A stretch of DNA of 64,000 nucleotides from Pomacea canaliculata. Its lineage: Eukaryota > Mollusca > Gastropoda > Architaenioglossa > Ampullariidae. The notes beneath the pieces were generated by a model. That model saw nothing but the letters and a program-made list of their open reading frames with translations, was not told the origin of the DNA and did not search any database. Below, one piece after another: positions 36,301-47,664 of this stretch. The stretch is from the NCBI RefSeq assembly GCF_003073045.1, contig NC_037595.1:496001-560000 (forward strand), in the 5' to 3' direction. Each line of letters starts with the position of its first letter. Position 1 is the first letter of the stretch. Both the position numbers and the translations under genes were made by a program.

Positions 36301-39300
36301 CTTGCAAACGTAAAGATATGAACTGGTTATTTATACAGAACATGCTCATCACTCAAGACAGGCCTAAGTGGCCATCCTGCTCACTGCATCTATCTTGGTG
36401 TTTTCCAGATGACCAGTGCATGTGGATTAGCATAACCATGCAGATAAAGACATATGTGAGCTTTCTCAGCAAAAAGCAGTGACCACAACATCTTATCTTC
36501 ACTGCTGATTTTGATCTTCCCAATGTTACTGACTGAAAGGTGATGCTTAACAGTAGGATACATATACTTACTCAGGTTTAGTTATTCCCATGCCTAGAAA
36601 TTCTTTCTTACATTTCTCCTTTTATCCACCTCTACCTTCTCATGGTGTCATACCAACCTATCTCCCCATGTCACATCTACCCTCATGGTGTCATACCAAC
36701 CTATCTCCCCATGTCACATCTACCCTCATGGTGTCATACCAACCTATCTCCCCATGTCACATCTACCCTCTTGGTAAGTGTCACACCAACCTATCTCCCC
36801 ACATCAATCTACCTTCTCATGGTAAGTGTCACACCATCCTATCTCCCCACATCACATCTACCTTCTCATGGTATGTGTCATACCAACCGACCTCCTCGTA
36901 ATAATGTATCACATCTACCTCCTTAAGACATGCATCCGATTTACCTTGTGGCATAAATTGCCAAAATTGCCTGTTTCCATTTTTAGTTGAAGTTTCATCT
37001 TGTTTTCGTATTTTCATTTGTGCATGCATCTCATAGATTTGTAACCCTGGTACAAAAATATTGCTGTTTTACTAGCGGTCATCACCTTTCCAGTCTCCTC
37101 CTAGTGCTAGAGTCCTGTTGATTACAATGTCCACCTCTGAGGCGCCATCCTGAACAGCTCTTCGAATTTCCTCAAGGCGGGTTTCTAGTGGTGTCTGGCC
37201 CGTAGGAAAGCCAGTTGCAACTATGAAGTTGTAGAATAAGAAACACACCAAGTGAGGAATGTGATAAGTAAAATATGAGATAAGCGATTGCTTGTCAATC
37301 TGGAGAAAAAGTCAATACAGCGTGTCAATGTCAGTCACACAAATACAGATGATCCAATGATGATATACTACAGTTAAGTCAATATAGATATACCAACAAT
37401 GATATACTAGAGTCCAAATCTTAGTTCCCATGGTGTCTGTGTCATGCAGTTTCTCACATGTGCTTTGAATCTTGAATGACAGCTGCATGTTAACATGCCA
37501 ATAATGACAAAAATAATGATAGTTTTATAGCTCCTCTCGTGTATTTTATTCCACTGGTACCTTTTGACTCACACACCTGATGCAATTGGAATTTTGGCAT
37601 GGAAGTTTTCCATTGATTTCCAGCAGTCAGCAACACGGTTTGGGTAAACACAAACTGCAGCAGTAGTCACACCTGCATGAGACAGGAGTGACATCTATAC
37701 AACACACTCAGAACTTCAGGGATTGTGTTGGTGGTAAACACAAACTGCAGCAGTAGTCATACCTGCACAACACAAGAGTGACATCTACACAACAACACAC
37801 TCAGAACTTCAGGGATTTCTGCTCAACCAGAGATGTGGTTACACATTATCTCTCATCTAACATTGGTTGTCATTAATGTCATGCCTTGTAACAAAGTTGC
37901 CTGACATTTGTTGCTGTGTCACACCTGCTAGTGTGGTGAGGTCAATGCACGTCACAGTAAGACATGTGCACATGGCTACGTGTATTTACTTGTACATCCG
38001 CATCTATGTGATTAAATCACAAGGATGAAATGAAGTATCGGCACGCGCACATTACAATATGATGATTAAAAACAGGCTGTCAGCAGCAGACCCACATCAC
38101 ACTCTATCTTTTCTATATTGCTGTCAAGTCCACAGAGTATATATTTGTATAAACTTTAGGTAAAACAAAGTCATATTTGTATATACTATAGGTAAAATAA
38201 AAACTGAGTGTGATCTATGCACACATAGGGAGAACTGGATTGACAGCCAATGCCGGGACATAGCGGATGTGATCTCCCCAGCGATAAGCGCAGGTCAAAG
38301 GACGACTGACTGATGCACACATAACACTGACACACACCTGCTGTAGTGTGATCTATGCATATATAACACCAACACACACAACAGCACCTGCTGAGGCCAT
38401 ATCCATGGTCTTGAGGAGTTCAGGTCTGATGGGATGTAATGCCTTGTAACAAAGTCGCCTGACATTTGTTGCTGTGTCATCACCTGCCAGTGTGGTGAGG
38501 TCAATGCACGTCACAGCTCGTAACTGCCATGCTGCCTTTAACCCCAAAAACCCCAAATGCAGTTGTCAAACCTGATTTTATAGTATCGTGCGTTAATAAA
38601 TTTGAAGTGAAAGTTGAAAAAGACTGACCAACAGGTTTTTTCCTGCATACTTCAATGCATTTTTATAACATTTCTCTTACATAAAATGTGATGCTTTTTA
38701 AAAATATTTCTACTGCTCATGATGATGAGTAGGATTTTGTTGACCAGTGAAATAAAACATGAATGGGGTTGGTGATAATTTTGGTAAAAGAAAGCACTAG
38801 ATGCTATTTTAATAAGGTGACCAGACGTTTTGGGGGCGAAAGCGGGACACGTGCCGATGATGGTGTCGTCACCGTCAAAGAACGGCGAAAAAAGTGATTT
38901 TTAAAGACAACTGGGACATTTGATGGACTTGCTAGAAAGCCAGAAAGCGGGACATTGGGCGTCCCGCCCGATGAGCAGGCGGGACAAGATGTCAAAAGAG
39001 GGACTGTCCCGCCTAAAGCGGGACGTCTGGTCACCTTAATTTTAATGAACTGGACATTAGGAAAAAATTATGCTGAAAGCATACAACTCGGCTGGCCTAC
39101 AGTTCTCATCTGAAAGGCTCTTATAGACTGTTGGGTGAATTCTCTACAGCTGAACAGTCACCTCTTAAATACTTGACACCAGTTTCAATACCAATGTAAT
39201 GCCAGCCACACCTCCTTCTCATTTCACAATTACAATACTTGTTCAACTTCCTCACCATGCTGCACTCAGCCGACTCAAATATTCTCATCTCTCTTTCCTT

Positions 39301-40384
39301 AGACAATGCTTTTATTATCATGATAGGGTTAGCTTCACCTTACTTGCCATTCTTTTTTCACAGCTCTGCGGGATGCGATTGTTTCTGCTCGTCTGTTGAC
39401 AGCTGGCAGGTTGATGTAGACATTCTGTATCCAAGTCTCATCTGCCAGAAGGAAGCAACACGTGGCAACATGAAATGCCTTAGTCAGGTTTATGCTCTGC
39501 ACGAGCTGGATTATTCATGTTCATATTTGCTGCCATCATCAGACACTTAATAACAAGAGTTCTTCCTTCTCACACTTTCTCTCAAACTCCAAAAGAATAA
39601 CAAATGTGTGATGCAATCAATAGCTCACATCACCACAAAAGTTAATATGGCTGGGAGAAATTTGGGTGTCCCCAATCATGAATAAATAATCAATGACAAG
39701 TGGGCAGGAGGGATTTACATTTTATGCTGAACCATCAACTAAGGCTGTATCAGGGCAAAGCAGTTAACCCTCTAAAGAATAATCTGTGACGTTTTAAGAA
39801 CTGCTGTCCATTCCATTCTGTATATGCCATCTGGGGGAATGCGGAATTTGTTTTATGCTGAGACAGCAACTATAAGGCTATGTCATGGAAGACCAGCAGT
39901 TTCTGCTAGTGGGTGTCATATACAGCACATCAGTATGTCCAGGGTAGAATGAGAACCCATTACACACGGCACTGAGCAGGCGACACTGCACTGAACTGAT
40001 TCGCCGTTTCAACCAACCCGCCCATCTATATGGTCGCTACCAAATACCACAGTACAATATACAGTCACCCAGATACGTTTTTGGAAGACTCACAGTTACC
40101 AGTGTGTTTGCTATCAACATGAACACGCCTTTACTCCTGAGATACCCGACTTCAAGACAGTGGTCTCACTCACAACAAAATACACTTAACCTCCTCCCTC
40201 CTTTCCCTGTCTTTTACTCTCCTCTTCAAATCCTGTGTCTCTGGATTACTCTCAGATTACGCCCATAAAAACTAGAAGTACACCGGGGTTAGGGTTGTGC
40301 AGGTATAGTTTGTAGATTGATGAGAGAAAGTGAACGTATCGTGGGTGCATTACCGTAGTCCACCCCAGGATTTCTCGCCGCCAT
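33373..40384 (-). CDS. DERA: DERA, deoxyribose-phosphate aldolase (complete, 8 exons, 318 aa)
   Basis: This class I aldolase splits 2-deoxy-D-ribose 5-phosphate into glyceraldehyde 3-phosphate and acetaldehyde in cytosolic deoxynucleoside breakdown. Exons on the minus strand: 40384-40354, 39441-39344, 38535-38388, 37672-37577, 37220-37086, 35215-35087, 34174-34062, 33579-33373. All junctions are GT-AG and phases agree. The product is 318 aa, the same length as human DERA. Catalytic residues fall at the human positions: Asp155 (SEVDIVIN), Schiff-base Lys218 (DFIKTSTGKE) and Lys254 (GFKPAGGIR). Other family blocks are CIDLTTLAGDD, TGFPTGQTPLETRLEEIR and KACGEAHMKTILATGELG. The start gives MAARNPGVDYDETW, with the first codons in a 31-nt exon. 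The gene is head to head with DONSON. Introns carry a partial exon-3 copy, a duplicated exon-4 acceptor, a MITE and a LINE scrap. Confidence 0.97.
33732..33771. repeat. Small hairpin in the last DERA intron
   Basis: CAAGATTTGGCCAAG and CTTGGCCGAATCTTG are complementary over 15 nt with one mismatch and enclose a 10-nt loop. Confidence 0.7.
34725..34915. repeat. Degenerate tandem repeat, DERA intron
   Basis: Three or four diverged units of about 50-60 bp follow TTTTACTGTTTGTATTCATA plus GTAATTCAATGTG. Confidence 0.7.
35900..36300 (+). mobile_element. LINE reverse-transcriptase C-terminal remnant, DERA intron
   Basis: Plus-strand fragments in changing frames read KTRLDRIWSSNTIS, LYKSLDIAILL, TLLGDSEKRILAFENKCLRR and ISYMKIKPMTFA. 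They continue as VVEVSLV and KLVWFDHVTQH, ending TLEGWCRHQGGQTKNWLANI. These are, in order, the conserved C-terminal blocks of a LINE protein common in invertebrate genomes (ARL.RIW, LYKSLV.SILLYGCETWTLL, EKRI.AFE.KCLRRLL, KL.WFGHV.RH, TLEGGRRRGRQ..W.DNI). Stops and frameshifts show a dead copy, antisense to DERA. Confidence 0.75.
36630..36915. repeat. 43-bp minisatellite, DERA intron
   Basis: Six units of CATGGTGTCATACCAACCTA plus TCTCCCCATGTCACATCTAC and CCT. The first three are identical and the later ones diverge (GGTAAGTGTCACACC). Confidence 0.95.
37642..37818 (-). repeat. About 90-bp duplication of DERA exon 4 start with its acceptor
   Basis: Read on the minus strand, the exon 4 start (CAG/GTGTGACTACTGCTGCAGTT plus TGTGTTTACC) and its upstream intron (ending TCAGGGATT-like on plus) recur immediately 5' as CAG/GTATGACTACTGCTGCAGTT. 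Copy limits on plus are about 37642-37724 and 37733-37818. The upstream copy therefore holds a second intact 3' splice site and 30 nt of exon. Confidence 0.85.
37881..37957 (-). pseudogene. Partial duplicate of DERA exon 3 (pseudo-exon)
   Basis: The 77 bp match exon 3 positions 38439-38516 at over 90% identity. They encode VTCIDLTTLAG and then lose the frame through a 1-bp deletion where the exon has GATGAC (the DD of LAGDD). The copy has no proper acceptor and the frame is broken, so it should not contribute to DERA. Confidence 0.85.
38813..39038. mobile_element. MITE with inverted ends, DERA intron 2
   Basis: A 226-bp element has termini TAAGGTGACCAGACGT and its complement ACGTCTGGTCACCTTA. 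It is flanked by direct repeats ATTTTAA(T) at 38806 and 39039. Internal GCGGGAC/GTCCCGC words are also inverted. There is no coding capacity. A 7-8 bp target duplication suggests a hAT-like or related DNA transposon. Confidence 0.85.
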
Positions 40385-40677
40385 GTTTCGTCGGCAGGTC
40401 AAAGTTCAACTTGCAGAACCTCAACGAAACAAAAGTTTTTAATTATTCTCAATCTGTAGTGTCCAACTAGTTTTAAAATATACTTTAAATATTATTGAAA
40501 TATCTATGTGAGATTCTTTTATTTTCTTTTAATCCTTTAAAGATTTGCATTTTTGAAAATATGCTTGGTTCGCATTTGGATCGTGACGGTGGCGCCAGGT
40601 ACAAGTGTAGAGCGACGACTACAACATTAGACGACACAAACACACAAACAAACACACAAACACCTTGTTTACACATT
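40385..40677. promoter_or_regulatory. Shared DERA/DONSON divergent promoter region
   Basis: Only 293 bp separate the DERA start (minus, 40384) from the preferred DONSON start (plus, 40678). The stretch is AT-rich in the middle and flanked by more CpG-rich ends. No TATA box is assigned. The bidirectional promoter is inferred from geometry. Confidence 0.6.
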
Positions 40678-43600
40678 ATGTCAGTCTCGGCATCACAATG
40701 GAAGACACCGACGGATATCATGCGTCTCCGTCGATCAAAGCAGAAGTCGTCGCTGAGCGCCCGGCGGCGATGGCCGAAGGAGGAGGACAAAGACTCGCAC
40801 TCCACCTCGTCACAGCCTCTCCACAAACGCAGGAATCCTTTCAGATGTGACTCTCCGTCCAAAAGACTCTGTGCACATCTGGACAATAAAGAAAACTCAC
40901 CAGTTCCTGCCAGTGCTTCTGACGATGAAGATATTGTCTGCTCAGACTCTGAATCAGAACATTCGCAACATAAGCTAGTTCTGGCTCTGAGCTCCGTGGA
41001 TCAGGTAACAACAAGCGAGAGCTTAGTAATGATTATAGCAAGGCTGCATGTACACTGTATGCTCCTTAAAATGTCAAAGAGTCGAAAAAAGGAAACACTC
41101 AACAAGAAATGCTTCTATTAGTGATAAAACAGAGAGTGGTATTTTGCCTTTGTAACAGTTTTCATTGTTTTAAAGGAACAGAACCAAAAGCTCAACACCT
41201 TTAGGCTAAACTGATAACAGCATTAGATGTTATCAACTCTCGTGATCTTAGCCATGCATTAGACTTTTAACAATATGATTGAAACCTTTATTTTGAATTT
41301 ACTTTGGTTACAGAACTTTCACAGTGGTTCAAGAAAGCGTTTACAGGTAGTCAAGAAAGAACATTGTGCTCAGACTGAGAGTGGAAAATTAAGTCTTCTT
41401 CTGGCAGAAGTCACATCTCAAGATCATGTTGTTCAGACTGATGGGTTTCACAAAGAGGTGGACAGCCTTGAGCATATGGTATGAATTATTTTCAAAGCAG
41501 TACTGTTAAGCTTTAAAAGTAACATCCCATGCTGAGTTTTCACACCAATATTTTCATTTACTGAAAATTTTCAATGAGACATTATTTCTCTACTGGAATG
41601 AATGTTTGCAGCAGAGACTTTCTGGTGGTGACAATCTTTCAACATATTTTGTTTCTCTGTCTTTAACTGAAAAGAAAAAGACACGGTAAACATGATGTTA
41701 TAATTTTTAAAAGTATTTTTATATCTTTTAGTTCCTTGGCACCTGAGCTGTCTTTTATTATGGACAATCATTGGAAGTCTTTAGAGTTCAGGGAATTATT
41801 ATGACAGTTGGTGAAATTTTTGAATAGCTGCTGCATGGTTATAGGGAATACTGAAATATTTCATTTTTTTTTTTTTAGACTAGAGTGTTCAAGATGTGTT
41901 AATTTCTGTTTAGGATTTATCGTTTTATTTTATTTGTTTGCAGACCAAAGGTTTGGTTCCTGTGGACTGGAGCATTAAGACCAAAGTAAGAATTTTAATA
42001 GAAAATGCAACCATCCCTATCAGTATTCCTAGCAGCTTTGTTGAGGCCAAGTCTCACATGGACTTTGTCTGTAATGCACCATTGGTAAGTCATAATACAG
42101 CTGTATGACAAATCAGAAATGTATGCTCACAGTAGATTGGCAACACACCCATGATATAAATTTATTATGCTCTAGTGGGAAACTTGCATGATAATGTAAC
42201 TTTGTATCATGAATCTGTACTCTAAGGCACTGATTTAACATGCCTGATTCTTGCAGTTACTTGAGATTTTTAGTTGTTTTTCTGTTTATACAAGTCTCTA
42301 TACATTTCTGTGCATCACAGACATAGTTTTAAGTAGAAGAAATATGTCTGCCTATAAATTCTTAAAAATATTCCCTTATTACACTCTTGTGTATAATAAC
42401 TTTTAGAACCTTAAAAGACAATGACGCGTCTTTTTGTCTTTACTTGTGGAATCTAGTCACACTTTTTATCTTTAGGTAAATGTTAAATTTTAAGATATTT
42501 CACACCTTTTGTCTCAATTTTCTAGGAATCTGTGGATGGCGAAAGAGTTGTAAATTTTAAAAGCATATTGTAATTACTTTATTTCCTAGGCCTGGTGGAC
42601 ACTCTAAACCATGTCTATAATTGCTTTGTATCCTAGGACTCTGTAGGTGCTGAGGGATTGGTGAACAATTTAAAGCGTGTCTGTAATTACTGGGTTCACC
42701 CCAGCCTTCCATGGTTTGCCAGTTTTCCACGCATTTCACAAGATCTTAAGAACAGGTGAGAATGAGCAGAAAATATGTGCAGTATCTTGTACATAGTAAT
42801 ACAAGCAACAGTTTACAGTTTCTTATGCATGGAGCCAACAGTACTGTTTTTTGTTCCTGGGCTGACAGTATTGTTTCTCACTCTGAGGGCTGACAGTGCT
42901 GTTTCTCACTCCTGAAGCTGGTAGCACGGTCACACTAGTAGACTAGCAGTCACCTAAAGTCTTTATCAAGTAGAAGTTCTGATTGTGCCAAATTCAAACT
43001 AGCGACGAGTACCTGGCCTCAGGCTCAGCACAGCTATTGTTATTTCAGGAATGGCTTAGTGAGGCAGTTGCTGAAATCTGTTAAGTGTTATTTACTAAAT
43101 TTTAAGTGAAATTGTGTTTAAAACATGGAAGACAATGAAGTTTAATTGTTGTGTGTGCTTTAGTTGTTTTTTTTTAAATAATGGCATGCGGTGGAATTGT
43201 TGAAATATCAGGAATACTAAATGAGTTCAAATACCAGCCAGCTTTTTCTTTTATTTAAACAGAAAACATGTGGCAGTGGATGCTGGACACAGTGAGCTGA
43301 TGCAAAAGGCATTACATGAAGACTGGTGAGGCTTGGTTGTGGACTGCATTGAATAAAATGTCTGGCACCTGGAGGCCACTGAATAGATTGTACCTTTATT
43401 AAAGACAAGCTTGTAATCAGTATAGTGGAAATAACATATATTTGCACAAATTCAGTGAAGTTACAATTTGTTCAGCAAAACACATAGTGGAATATGTAAT
43501 TGCAGATCTTAAGGGATGTTTAACACCACCCTGCTAACATGTAGTGGAGAGAGTATGCTTTTGCATATCTTCAGTAATGTGTCCCACTGATATTTAAACG

Positions 43601-46600
43601 TACACTTATTTGAGAAACATTTTTAATGTGCATTCATGAAATCTGTTCACCATAAGCTTTAGTTAGGTTTTCATTTCTGTTGTCTCAGGATGGAGAGTTT
43701 TACTGCAGTTTTCCAACAGCTCAAGACAGGCCTGTGCCCATACTTTTATGTCTGTGGCCATCTGTTCACTGCCTTGTTCAGGGCAGCTGGTGTTGGAGGG
43801 CACCCTTGTATCACAGCTTGCCTTACACCAACCACACGTGGATTTCGGGAGGCACTCAGACGTGAAGGTCAGCTTTGGTTAATTTTTGTGGAATATTGAC
43901 CAGTTTAATATGTTCTCGCTTGCCTTGTGTCATTATATATATATAGGTAACTAATGTTATTTGTGTTTTTGCAGGTGTAGATTTTAGCATGCCAAACTTG
44001 ACCTCTCTCAAACAGTTTGCTGACAAAAGCAAGAAACTGAGTGAATACAAGGCTAATTTACAAGCCAGTCCAGAAACACCTGAGGTGGAGAGCTGCATGT
44101 ATGTACTATAAAGGTTTTAGAGAATAATCTATTATCCTTAAAAGTGTATATGTTAATCATTGAACATAAGGATTAATTTTGTTATACAATGTTTTGTTGA
44201 AATTCAGTGCTGCTAATACTGTCCAGATGTAAACAGTTAACACACATTTGAAAAGAAAGTGAAAGTGCTGTGAGTGTGGTGTAGAGAGCAGTGGCAGCTA
44301 ATAATAGGAGCATGCTGTAAATCAGGGGTGGGCAAAGCTTTCTTTTAGGAGACCAGTCTAAAATTTCTTATAAACGGCAGGCTGGTAAAATACCAAAATC
44401 CCCACACCAAGTGACTACACAACAAACCAAGTGATAATGGAATGGACAGCTAATGAGTACATAATGGCGCTCGCTTACTGAATTTATTGTGTAAAGTGAA
44501 GCTGTTTGAATTCGCTCATAATAAAACTTGAAAACCAGCCTTTCCTTTGAAAGCAGCCGCCCCCCAATGTTCTCTAACTGCATCAGACGTGTGAGCCGTG
44601 TTATTTGTTATCTTTGTACTTTGTGTTAGAATGTTACAGTCCATTATAGCATTGATAGCAATACATGTTAAACCACAATCGTATAGCAACATGCATTAAA
44701 CCACTGATAACAAAAGTAGGCAGTGACAACTATGATATTGTCACTGTTGTTCATTTTTGCCCATTGGTGTGTGTGTGTTATCCAGTCAGCCTTCAACTGA
44801 AAGCAATGAGGGATCAACAGTAGAAGACAATCAGGTGGACATAACATCTACAGATGAAGGGGCACAACTTTGGTTGGAAGACTTAGGTGTTGACAGAAAG
44901 AGTTTTCCTAGTCTTGACCCAAGCAAGGTCAGAATGTATCCTTTGTTGGTAAGCCACACTAAGGCTGAAATTCTTTAGGAATTAGCTATGTTGTCAGCAT
45001 CTTTGGTAGCACAACTTTCCATAGCTGGCATAGCATTTGTCTAGACCAGTGGTTCTCAAAGTGTGGTCTGCGGACCACAAGTAGTCCGCGTTCATAGGGC
45101 AGGTGGTCCGTGGCTGACAGTCGTCATAAGTCAGCAAAGTGATGTTTACAGTGATGCATTCCTCACATTAACATTTTAATTACAAATAGCGAGGTAGTTT
45201 TATGTCAACTTATTACTATACTACTGTCACAAAAGAACATTTTGTTTTGAATTGTAATGAAACAAATGCGGCAATTTAAATTTGAAATTCATAGTATGGA
45301 CTGATTTTTAGGCCTTGGTGGTCCGCCATATTTTTTTCTTAAGTAAAGTGGTCCGCGGTCCGAAATACTTTGAGAACCACTGGTCTAGACTGCTTCTGGT
45401 AACAACAGTGACATTCTGTAGCATTTGTCTGGATTGCTTCTTTGGTAACTGACAGCATTGACATCAGACAGTTGTGTTGCGAGGGTTTTTGTCATTTGGC
45501 TTACATTGTATATGGCTTTACTTTACTTGATCTTGTAGGATAGGCCATGTTTTTCTCACAATTCTCCACAGTCTAACATCTTTAAGTGTCATGTCACTCA
45601 CCCTGTTCTTGGTCCTGTGAAGTGTGACATGATGTGTCATATCATACACCGTGCTTTAAGCTGGGGCAAAGGAGGGCCCGTGCCTGAGGGGATCCCATGA
45701 AAGGAGATTCTGTGGTACAGTATATGGCCTACACTCGCAGCTAAAGGCCCTGCATATGATATTCACCCAGGGCCCCACAGGACCCCCAGATTCTTAATTC
45801 CAGTTCTGGTCATATACAGCGTTAGGTTTTTTTCCTAAATCACTGAAGTAAAGAGCATGTTTGAGCCATCGAAGCAAAGAGTATTTTAATCCAGATTTCA
45901 GGTTACTGTAACCAAAATAACAACAAAATTACACTTTCCTGATTTTGTTTTCACCCACCCAACCAAAAAGTTTTATTATTTAAAAGAAATGTTTGCCACA
46001 CTGGCCATTCCTTGACAAGTTAACAGGCAGCGGGAAGGCTACCAGCAGGTGGACCTGCGTGCACAATCCTTGATGCTTTGCCAGGGACCTCAGGTACAAG
46101 CATTTTTCAATTTCCTTATTAACTGTCGCAGCTGCACTGCTTTGACAGGCCCGCAGGCTGGCATTCCTCCCACCATCTTGTCCCCAACATCCTTCAGTGG
46201 GGCCACTGTGCACAGTAACAAGGTGAGTACAGTTCAGCGTTAACTTTGTGTGACACTTCCATGTGCAGCTGCACCAAATAAATGCATGTGTCAGTGTTGC
46301 TGTCTTAGAATGCATGAGATGTATTTTATGTCAAGAGTCAGAGGCATTTGTTGTCTTTTTCGTTTCGTATGTAAATGTCATGACCTCCCCAGTCCCACAG
46401 AGGTATACACATTACAAGTAATCATATTAATGCTAGGGTAAAAGTGTCAATGCTTACAGTCCAAGCTATCTAAACTCTAAGAATTTTAGAAGACTTTTAT
46501 GACTGTACGAATTTTTTGTTTCTTGCTGCAAAAGACTCTTCACACTTACAAATCTTGTCCATCTTGCTTGTTGCTGCAAACAGTTTTAAATGGCAACATG

Positions 46601-47233
46601 TCCACTCATGTATGTGCATATGGTCTCTTAAACACGGGCACACACAAATGTGTACTCTCTTTCTTTCTTTCTCATGCACATGAGGATGTGTACAACCTTT
46701 TTCTCTCTGTCTCACACACACACATATACACACATACACACACTTATTTCACCTTCCTCTGCCTCAATGTGGAGATGATCGAGATTGTGCATATGTGTAA
46801 TTTGTATATTTGCTACCTGTTTAAAACTATTGAACTGGTTTGAACTCTTAAGTACATCTTTCCCACACAGATTCGTCATTCTGTTGCCAAAATGTCCACT
46901 GGCTCTCGCAGTCAGGACACCCATGTGCTGGACATTGGTGGTCCGCTTCTGCCTCATCATCTGCTCAACATCACAGCCCTGACCCCTGTGGCCATCGGGG
47001 GGTCAGCTATCATTTCCCACAGTACCCATAATCCTACAGTTCCCTTTAACATGAATGCTGTGACTGAAAGTGATGTCGCATTACCCATGCCAGATGACAG
47101 ACTTCTTCAACATTGGATGTGCACTTTACACAGCTCAGTTCGCCATAAGTTGTTGGAAGTAACCTCCCTTTCATGCAAAACAGCTGTGCGAGAAGTGAAA
47201 TGCGATCCCCAAGGGTTTAAATGGACTACCTAG
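40678..47233 (+). CDS. DONSON: DONSON, replisome and fork-protection factor (complete, 10 exons, about 608 aa)
   Basis: DONSON helps load GINS during CMG helicase assembly at origins and protects replication forks in the nucleus. Exons: 40678-41004, 41314-41478, 41944-42084, 42637-42755, 43263-43325, 43689-43867, 43975-44098, 44786-44935, 46027-46222, 46871-47233. Family blocks are MRLRRSK near the start, RRNPF (residues 52-56), [26 protein letters not shown], and [20 protein letters not shown] followed by [44 protein letters not shown] and [10 protein letters not shown] complete the set. The product is slightly longer than human (about 566 aa). ATG 40678 is preferred because it aligns with the human N-terminus. 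An in-frame ATG at 40561 would add 39 residues. The donor after 44935 (AT/GTATCC) was chosen because [15 protein letters not shown] then aligns. The segment after KTK (41986-42084) is poorly conserved. Confidence 0.93.
42521..42690 (+). repeat. Diverged triplication around the DONSON exon 4 acceptor
   Basis: Three units of about 50-60 bp each begin with (T)CCTAGG or TCTAGG. They continue with a CTGTGGATG-like or CTGGTGGAC-like stretch and a TGTAATTACT/TATAATTGCT end. The third is the real exon 4 start (AG at 42635-42636). The first two lie in the intron and have stops in the exon frame. Confidence 0.65.
44325..44560 (+). mobile_element. Fragment of a hAT-like element, DONSON intron
   Basis: The sequence starts CAGGGGTGGGCAAAGCTTTC and continues with AAAATTTCTTATAAACGGCA. 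Many hAT-derived elements have a CAGGGGTGGGCAAA end. The matching right end (GCCCACCCCTG) is not found, so the copy is truncated or only one-ended. Confidence 0.45.
45047..45382. mobile_element. hAT-type MITE with 8-bp target duplication, DONSON intron 8
   Basis: A 336-bp element begins CAGTGGTTCTCAAAGTGTGG and ends with the complement (ACTTTGAGAACCACTG). It is flanked by identical 8-bp direct repeats GTCTAGAC at 45039-45046 and 45383-45390. Subterminal GTCYGCGGACCAC words are also inverted. There is no coding capacity. It landed in a locally repeated sequence (TAGCATTTGTCTRGAYTGCT, also at about 45420). Confidence 0.92.
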
Positions 47234-47361
47234 TTCTTAAATATATTATTTAGAGTTGATCGTTTCAAAAACGTGGTTTTAGACTTCTCCTTCACCAGCT
47301 CATTCTACAAGCAGTCATGTGGTGTGCCTAGAATGGGTTGTGTCATTAGCATCTGTTGTAT

Positions 47362-47367
47362 AATAAA
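47362..47367 (+). promoter_or_regulatory. Candidate DONSON polyadenylation signal
   Basis: AATAAA lies 128 bp after the stop codon and is the first canonical hexamer downstream. Confidence 0.6.
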
Positions 47368-47664
47368 CCGAACATATAAAGATTTACAACCATTGATGGA
47401 CTAAAAATGTTAAGTATTGATTTATTTTATTAATTTGATGTTTTAGCGATTAATTGGTTGAAACCCTTCATCCATTTTATGGTTTTTATTTTCAGTAGAG
47501 TTTTATGCACAGCAGTGTGACCAGAGAGCTTAGATATAGAGAGGGTGCACTCGCGACCGGCGGGAAAGCTCGTCGGTTAGAGTTATCTTTCGTAATGGGG
47601 TGCTACGAAACAACATGGCACAAGGCGATCGTTTGAGGCAAGGTGGGCAAATTTTTCTGCAATT

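Noticed and set aside
39239..39550. 103-codon plus-strand frame
   Set aside because: It lies antisense across DERA exon 2 and shows no independent protein features.
40561..40677. Upstream in-frame ATG for DONSON at 40561
   Set aside because: The extra 39 residues do not resemble the family, whereas the peptide from 40678 aligns with the human N-terminus. It cannot be excluded without transcripts.
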